Assembly (NCBI GenBank): GCA_021806865.1
Contig: JAKAPU010000099.1
Location: 1 to 9,821 of the forward strand
DNA: 9,821 nucleotides
Source of the DNA: an archaeon
Lineage (GTDB): Archaea > Thermoproteota > Nitrososphaeria > Nitrososphaerales > CADDZS01
Direction of reading: 5' to 3'
Positions 5,627 to 9,821 of this stretch are shown here, piece after piece (positions within the stretch are counted from its first letter, which is position 1; each line of letters starts with the position of its first letter). The position numbers were made by a program, and so were the translations under genes. Below the pieces are notes generated by a model. The model was not told where the DNA came from. It did not search any database and saw nothing but the letters and a program-made list of their open reading frames with translations.

Positions 5627-6451
5627 TTGTTGACTGAAGTGCAAGAAAAGGAAGAGGTGGAAAGGGCGGGAGAGCGTATGGAAGGAATGAATCAAGAGCA
5701 AGTAGTTAGCATATCCAATCTAGATGTGAAATTCGGCAACCTTCATGTCCTGAAGAATCTATCACTACAGATGGAAAGGAAAAAGATCACGGTTATCATG
5801 GGGCCTTCCGGATGCGGAAAGAGCACTTTCATTCGGACATTGAACAGAATGAATGACCACATCGCAGAGTTCAGGCTCTCGGGCAAGGTTCTGTTTAACG
5901 GCGTAGACATCTATTCTAAGGAAGTTGATCCTGCCTTGCTTAGACTCAAAGTTGGAATGGTCTTTCAAAAACCCAATCCTTTCCCAATGTCCATCTATGA
6001 TAATGTGGCCTTTGGTCCAAAGATACACAAAATGTATTCCAACAAGCAGGAACTCGACGCCATAGTTCAGAGGAGTCTTGAGCAGGCCGCACTCTGGGAT
6101 GAAGTGAAGGACAGGCTGAAAGAGGATGCCTTGAAACTGTCTGGAGGACAGCAGCAGAGGTTATGCATCGCAAGGGCGCTCGCCGTAAAACCAGAAGTGA
6201 TACTAATGGACGAACCCGCAAGCTCGCTTGATCCCGGTTCCACGTCAAAGATCGAAGAGCTCATGGTAGATTTGAAGAATTCTTACACGGTTGTTCTTGT
6301 AACACATGACATGCGTCAAGCTGCGCGAGTTGCAAACCAAGTCGCCTTTCTCTACAAGGGCGAGCTCGTTGAAGTAGGAAACTCGCCAGATATATTTGAG
6401 CGGCCTAGCAAGGATCTCACGGAGAAGTATATCCGTGGAGAGCTAGTCTAG
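5627..6451 (+). CDS. pstB: Phosphate ABC transporter ATP-binding protein PstB
   Basis: PstB hydrolyses ATP at the inner face of the membrane to drive phosphate import. All nucleotide-binding motifs are intact: Walker A GPSGCGKST (59-67), Q-loop Gln114 in FQKPNPFPMSIYDNV (a strong PstB hallmark), signature LSGGQQQR (171-178), Walker B ILMDEP (192-197), D-loop SSLD and the H-loop His227 in VTHDM. The length is 274 residues, slightly above usual because of a charged extension of about 20 residues before the first strand. TTG 5627 has CGAGATGA seven bases upstream, the same arrangement as pstA. TTG 5630, GTG 5639 and ATG 5678 are alternatives. It follows pstA by 30 bases. An AATATAT block in that gap could be a weak internal promoter. 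Confidence 0.95.
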   Translation: MLTEVQEKEEVERAGERMEGMNQEQVVSISNLDVKFGNLHVLKNLSLQMERKKITVIMGPSGCGKSTFIRTLNRMNDHIAEFRLSGKVLFNGVDIYSKEVDPALLRLKVGMVFQKPNPFPMSIYDNVAFGPKIHKMYSNKQELDAIVQRSLEQAALWDEVKDRLKEDALKLSGGQQQRLCIARALAVKPEVILMDEPASSLDPGSTSKIEELMVDLKNSYTVVLVTHDMRQAARVANQVAFLYKGELVEVGNSPDIFERPSKDLTEKYIRGELV

Positions 6452-6460
6452 TCTAGTCTA
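6443..6460. repeat. Tandem CTAGT repeat over the pstB stop
   Basis: CTAGT is repeated three times, followed by CTA. Because the period is five, its TAG triplets at 6444, 6449 and 6454 fall in all three forward frames. The second is the pstB stop codon. The repeat therefore closes every reading frame between pstB and phoU. Confidence 0.6.
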
Positions 6461-6469
6461 ACCGTATTT

Positions 6470-6474
6470 GGTGA
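6470..6474 (+). promoter_or_regulatory. Ribosome binding site of phoU
   Basis: GGTGA ends six bases before ATG 6481 but touches ATG 6475 directly. This favours 6481 as the phoU start. Confidence 0.5.
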
Positions 6475-6480
6475 ATGAGC

Positions 6481-7116
6481 ATGACACGACTGATGGAAGT
6501 TGGACTAGAGAGAATTTCCAACATGCTACTGGACATGGCCACTCTTTCTGAAAAGTCTGTATCTACGGCGATTCAAGCATACAAAGAAAACAAGGAAGTC
6601 ACACAGGAGATACACCAGTGGTCCGACGAACTGAGATTGTTGCAAGACGAGGTGAGTGAGCTTGCCATCGAGCTCATCACCAAATACCAGCCAGTGGCTT
6701 CCGACTTGAGATTCATCAAGGCCTCCATGGAGATCGCCTACGGCTTTTCAAGATTCGGGAGATATGCATTCGACATCGCAGAAGTATTGGAGATGTGGGG
6801 CGACCTCTCTCACTGCGATCACACACTGGTCGACATAACATCGAAGGCCACCTTCGAGATGATCAGGATGAGCATAGACGCCTTCTCAAACAGAGATGTC
6901 GAGCTCGCAAGGAGCATTGAGAAGCTCGACGACTTTGTGGATGACAAGTACAAGGAGCACATCAACAGAATGATAAGCGACAAGGATATCGACGTGAGAT
7001 GCGCGATGTCTGCTGCTCTAATTCTACGATATCTGGAAAGGATTGCAGATCATTCTTCGTACATTGGCGACTCTGTCGTATACATCGTCACCGGTCAACA
7101 TACGCCGCGAAAGTGA
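6481..7116 (+). CDS. phoU: Phosphate transport regulator PhoU
   Basis: PhoU is a cytoplasmic all-helical protein that senses the state of the Pst transporter and limits phosphate uptake or signalling. The 211-residue length and two three-helix repeats fit the family. The first repeat contains the hallmark YQPVASDLRFIKASMEIAY, and the second has LRYLERIADHSSYIGDSVVY near the C-terminus, each with the acidic residues that bind metal clusters in known PhoU structures. No membrane segment is present. ATG 6481 is preferred because GGTGA lies six bases upstream; ATG 6475 would add two residues. It is the last gene of the operon, 29 bases after pstB. No PhoR/PhoB two-component pair is in the window, so the partner of PhoU here may be the transporter itself or an unlinked regulator. 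Confidence 0.94.
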   Translation: MTRLMEVGLERISNMLLDMATLSEKSVSTAIQAYKENKEVTQEIHQWSDELRLLQDEVSELAIELITKYQPVASDLRFIKASMEIAYGFSRFGRYAFDIAEVLEMWGDLSHCDHTLVDITSKATFEMIRMSIDAFSNRDVELARSIEKLDDFVDDKYKEHINRMISDKDIDVRCAMSAALILRYLERIADHSSYIGDSVVYIVTGQHTPRK

Positions 7117-7278
7117 GCAGAACTACTCTGCTGACTTGTTGCACGCGCTTGAAAGAGTCACACCGGATCAAGACGCAGCAATTACTAATCTTGTGGCGCT
7201 CAGTTTCGCCATTAGAGACAATATTCTCCATACATAGGATTTATGATATTCCAAAGCCATTCAGATCTTTGAATCTCC

Positions 7279-7638
7279 ATGAGCTGGGCATTCAAGGATG
7301 AAATTTCAATTCCGACTATACTTGTTAGAGAAAAGGTGCTAGACCTAGAGATCCTTTACCTGTTGAATCTTCGACCGAAAAGAGCTTCTGAACTGCGCGA
7401 CCTATTAGAATCCATGTTCAGAGTGAAAGCAAGTGACGAGATAGTTGCTTCGAGAATCAGTTACCTTGTTTCCTCGGGACTGGCTAGAATGACTGTTGGA
7501 TCCGCTACACAGGCTGACAAATGGATGTATTCACTCACCCCAAAGGGTGCGAAAGAAATGGATGAAGGAATACAGAGTCTTTCCGAGATCGCCCTTACTA
7601 TGCAACTTTCTTTGACCCAACCACTGGTGAAAGGTTAG
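7279..7638 (+). CDS. Winged-helix transcriptional regulator, PadR/ArsR-like
   Basis: This 119-residue protein has the outline of a single winged-helix domain: helix 1 about 20-31 (VLDLEILYLLNL), helix 2 about 34-46 (KRASELRDLLESM), recognition helix about 53-66 (DEIVASRISYLVSS), then GLARM and a wing ending in WMYSLTPKGAKEM (82-94). The YxLTxKG ending of the wing is characteristic of PadR and related regulators. A C-terminal helix (95-113) would serve for dimerisation. No metal-binding Cys or His cluster is visible. ATG 7279 is used; no Shine-Dalgarno site precedes it, and an AT-rich TTATGATA about 35 bases upstream could be its own TATA box. It lies between phoU and the carboxylase operon, with a 30-base dyad just after its stop, so either could be its target. 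Confidence 0.8.
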   Translation: MSWAFKDEISIPTILVREKVLDLEILYLLNLRPKRASELRDLLESMFRVKASDEIVASRISYLVSSGLARMTVGSATQADKWMYSLTPKGAKEMDEGIQSLSEIALTMQLSLTQPLVKG

Positions 7639-7649
7639 ATTCTTCCATA

Positions 7650-7679
7650 GCGGTCTACAATCAACGGATTGCACGCCGC
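7650..7679. promoter_or_regulatory. 30-base interrupted dyad before the carboxylase promoter
   Basis: The arms are GCGG, a 4-base mismatch, CAATC, an AACG centre, GATTG, a 4-base mismatch and CCGC, all symmetric around 7664/7665. It begins 12 bases after the regulator stop and ends 12 bases before the TATA box of the next operon. It could be an operator for a dimeric winged-helix protein. It could also act as an RNA hairpin at the end of the regulator transcript, though no T-run follows. Confidence 0.45.
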
Positions 7680-7689
7680 AGAAGGATAC

Positions 7690-7699
7690 AGTTTATAGC
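7690..7699 (+). promoter_or_regulatory. TATA box of the carboxylase operon
   Basis: TTTATA (7692-7697) follows the purine-rich GAAGGATA, a plausible BRE. Transcription would start near 7720, which is downstream of GTG 7715 and upstream of ATG 7733, so it supports ATG 7733 as the start of the carboxyltransferase. Confidence 0.5.
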
Positions 7700-7732
7700 G
7701 ATTGGCCCTCATGCGTGTCTAGAAATCGGAAT

Positions 7733-9283
7733 ATGTCAAAGCCAGGTGGCTTAGATAACACGCTTGATCGCTTGGCGCAGATGAACGCCCTCGCAGACCT
7801 GGGCGGCGGCCAGCACAGGATAGTAGAACAGCACAAAAAAGGCAAAAAGACCGCAAGGGAAAGAATCGCAATGCTAGTCGACGAAGGAACCTTCGTCGAA
7901 CTGGACAAATTCGTTGTGAATCGCTCGGAGGGAAATGCCCCCAAGCACTATGGGGACGGCGTTGTTACAGGGTATGCAACCATAGACGGAAGAACGGTCT
8001 TCCTTTTTGCGCATGACTTTACAGTGCACGGCGGATCTCTCGGCGAGATGTTTGGAAAGAAGATCAACAATGTCATGGATCTTGCTCTTAAGGTAGGAGC
8101 CCCGATTATAGGACTGAATGACTCCGGCGGGGCAAGGATTCAGGAAGGTGTCCAGAGTCTTGCCGCATTCAGCGAGATCTTCTTCAGGAACACCATTGCT
8201 TCAGGCGTCATACCACAAATCTCGGCTATATTGGGGCCGTGTGCTGGCGGTTCGGTCTATTCTCCCGCAATCACTGATTTTGTGATAATGACAGAGAAAA
8301 TCAGCAACATGTTCATCACCGGTCCTGATGTTGTAAAAGCTGCTCTAGGTCAGGATGTAACCTTTGATCAACTCGGCGGAGCGGAGGTGCATTCATCGAA
8401 GAGCGGCGTATCACATTTCGCTGCCCAAACAGAAGAAGAGTGCTTTGATGTCATTCGAAGGTTGCTTTCGTTCATACCGTCTAACAATGGTGAATATCCG
8501 CCTAAAGTTCAGACCTCAGACAGCCCCGAAAGAACCGACGAATCTCTTGACACAATCGTGCCTCCGGAATCGAACAAACCGTACGACATGACCCAGATAA
8601 TCACCACCGTACTTGATGATCATGATTTCATGGAAGTGCACTCTTCTTGGGCTCCAAACATTGTCGTAGGATTCGGAAGACTGGATGGCTCGACCGTGGG
8701 ACTGGTTGCAAATCAACCAACACATCTGGCGGGAGCACTTGACATTGATTCCTCCGACAAAGCTTCAAGATTCATACGATTTTGTGACGCATTCAACATT
8801 CCAATAGTGACTTTTGTGGATGTCCCAGGTTACATGCCCGGGATCGAACAAGAAACAGGAGGCATCATTCGGCACGGCGCAAAGCTGCTCTACGCTTATT
8901 GCGAAGCTACTGTTCCGAAGATAACGATAGTTGTCCGGAAGGCCTACGGCGGGGCCTACTGCGCCATGGGGAGCAAATACTCGAAGTCTGATTTGAACTA
9001 CGCCTGGCCTTCTGCTCAACTCGCCGTGATGGGACCAGAGGGTGCTGCGAGGATCATTCATAGGAAGGAGATCAGTGATTCAGAAGATGAGAAGACAAAA
9101 GACAAACTTGTGAAGGAGTACGAGCAAAAGTTTGCGAACCCATTCATTGCGGCTGAGCGTGGAATAATCGATGCTGTAATTAAGCCAAGCGAAACACGCG
9201 TACAAATGATAAGGGCGCTCCGAGTGCTCGCGCGAAAGAGCGAGCAAAGGCCACAAAGGAAGCATGGCAACATCCCGCTCTAG
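7733..9283 (+). CDS. pccB: Acetyl-/propionyl-CoA carboxylase, carboxyltransferase subunit
   Basis: This cytoplasmic subunit moves the carboxyl group from carboxybiotin to acetyl-CoA or propionyl-CoA. The 516-residue length is standard for the fused two-crotonase-fold type. Motifs include LGGGQHRIVEQHKKGKKTARERI near the N-terminus, NDSGGARIQEGV (129-140), GPCAGGSVYSPA (168-179), VDVPGYMPG (362-370) and KAYGGAYCAMGSK ending the second oxyanion region. Cys410 appears to occupy the position where a single residue sets acyl-chain preference in Streptomyces enzymes (Asp or Ile there). The domain order and close match to remembered Nitrososphaeria sequences suggest the bifunctional enzyme of the 3-hydroxypropionate/4-hydroxybutyrate cycle, but a propionate-oxidation role is not excluded. 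ATG 7733 is favoured by the TATA position; GTG 7715 would add six residues. Confidence 0.93.
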   Translation: MSKPGGLDNTLDRLAQMNALADLGGGQHRIVEQHKKGKKTARERIAMLVDEGTFVELDKFVVNRSEGNAPKHYGDGVVTGYATIDGRTVFLFAHDFTVHGGSLGEMFGKKINNVMDLALKVGAPIIGLNDSGGARIQEGVQSLAAFSEIFFRNTIASGVIPQISAILGPCAGGSVYSPAITDFVIMTEKISNMFITGPDVVKAALGQDVTFDQLGGAEVHSSKSGVSHFAAQTEEECFDVIRRLLSFIPSNNGEYPPKVQTSDSPERTDESLDTIVPPESNKPYDMTQIITTVLDDHDFMEVHSSWAPNIVVGFGRLDGSTVGLVANQPTHLAGALDIDSSDKASRFIRFCDAFNIPIVTFVDVPGYMPGIEQETGGIIRHGAKLLYAYCEATVPKITIVVRKAYGGAYCAMGSKYSKSDLNYAWPSAQLAVMGPEGAARIIHRKEISDSEDEKTKDKLVKEYEQKFANPFIAAERGIIDAVIKPSETRVQMIRALRVLARKSEQRPQRKHGNIPL

Positions 9284-9294
9284 ATGTACACACA

Positions 9295-9299
9295 AGGTG
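9295..9299 (+). promoter_or_regulatory. Ribosome binding site of the biotin carboxylase gene
   Basis: AGGTG lies seven bases before GTG 9307 and supports that non-ATG start, since no ATG lies in frame in the gap. Confidence 0.55.
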
Positions 9300-9306
9300 C
9301 TGTGCA

Positions 9307-9821
9307 GTGTCACGATTCCGAAGAGTACTTGTTGCAAATCGCGGAGAGATCGCAATCCGCATTATTAGGGCATTAAGAACTCTCGGAATCGAATCTGTCG
9401 CTGTCTTTTCAAACCCAGATTCAAAAGCCCCTCATGTTGCGATGGCGGAAAAAGCGTTCAATCTCTCGGGCGTTTTTTCATCGGAGACCTATCTGAATGG
9501 CGCAAAGTTAGTGGAAATTGCTCGCAAGTCTGACTGTGATGCTATTCATCCGGGGTACGGATTCCTTTCGGAGTCAGCTGATTTCTCAAAACTGTGTTCG
9601 GACAACTCGATCAAATTTGTCGGGCCGAGACCTGATACTCTTGTCATAAGCGGGAATAAACTGGAGTGCAAGAAACTAGTCGAATCTAAGGGGGTTCCTG
9701 TCATTCCGTACACAAGAGAGCCTTTAGCTGATGTGGACGAAGCAAGTAGGCTCGCAAAAGAAATTGGTTTCCCAGTTCTTCTCAAGAGTGCATTCGGTGG
9801 AGGAGGCAAGGGTATCAGAGA
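9307..9821 (+). CDS. Acetyl-/propionyl-CoA carboxylase, biotin carboxylase subunit (3'-truncated by window)
   Basis: This subunit uses ATP and bicarbonate to carboxylate biotin on the carrier protein. Only the first 171 codons are present; the full family length is about 450-500 or more. Visible features are VANRGEIAIRIIRA (9-22), HPGYGFLSE (81-89) and the start of the ATP-grasp domain with the glycine-rich loop KSAFGGGGKGIR (160-171), including the conserved lysine. The reading frame is intact to the edge. GTG 9307 is chosen for the AGGTG site upstream and because it begins right before the first strand (FRRVLVANRGE). It follows the carboxyltransferase by 23 bases, so the two are co-transcribed. 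A biotin carrier gene is expected next, beyond the window. Confidence 0.93.
   Translation, partial: MSRFRRVLVANRGEIAIRIIRALRTLGIESVAVFSNPDSKAPHVAMAEKAFNLSGVFSSETYLNGAKLVEIARKSDCDAIHPGYGFLSESADFSKLCSDNSIKFVGPRPDTLVISGNKLECKKLVESKGVPVIPYTREPLADVDEASRLAKEIGFPVLLKSAFGGGGKGIR

Noticed and set aside
6999..7301. Forward frame spanning the end of phoU and the start of the regulator
   Set aside because: It overlaps both genes in another frame and its translation is Cys-, Ser- and Arg-rich with no recognisable pattern.
9080..9362. Several minus-strand frames across the end of the carboxyltransferase gene
   Set aside because: They are antisense to well-conserved coding sequence, lack motifs and have unlikely composition.

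Overview
The window looks archaeal and most like a Nitrososphaeria (Thaumarchaeota) relative. The evidence is a closely packed pst-phoU operon with frequent GTG and TTG starts (and apparently a CTG start), Shine-Dalgarno (SD) sites of the archaeal GGTGA type, TATA-like boxes about 30 bases before first genes, a PstS with a pilin-like N-terminus and a Ser/Thr stalk, and an archaeal-type acyl-CoA carboxylase. The taxonomic call is an inference from these traits and from remembered similarity of the carboxyltransferase to ammonia-oxidiser proteins. No marker gene such as rRNA is present.

Layout. Bases 1-441 hold the end of a small membrane protein with a Cys-Cys-Gly-Pro motif. Bases 511-2001, all on the minus strand, carry a 62-residue coiled-coil protein, an unknown 115-residue protein and a stand-alone biotin-protein ligase. 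Two non-coding stretches, 1513-1812 and 2002-2289, contain inverted repeats, including a 155-base element with perfect 13-base terminal inverted repeats. From 2290 to 7116 runs a complete phosphate operon: pstS, pstC, pstA, pstB, phoU. A winged-helix regulator follows at 7279-7638. A 30-base dyad and a TATA box then precede the carboxylase operon, which has the carboxyltransferase subunit (7733-9283) followed by the biotin carboxylase subunit, cut off by the window end.

How the genes work together. PstS captures phosphate outside the cell, PstC and PstA form the channel, PstB drives it with ATP, and PhoU restrains or signals transporter activity. The carboxylase is expected to carboxylate acetyl-CoA and/or propionyl-CoA using biotin. 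The biotin ligase about 6.6 kb upstream is the enzyme expected to attach biotin to the carrier protein, which probably lies just beyond the window.

I see no CRISPR array, tRNA, rRNA or clear transposase, and I do not find a wholly new multi-gene system. The less ordinary points are the pstC start with no ATG, GTG or TTG available, the class III-type signal on PstS, the 155-base inverted-repeat element, and the dyad in front of the carboxylase promoter.
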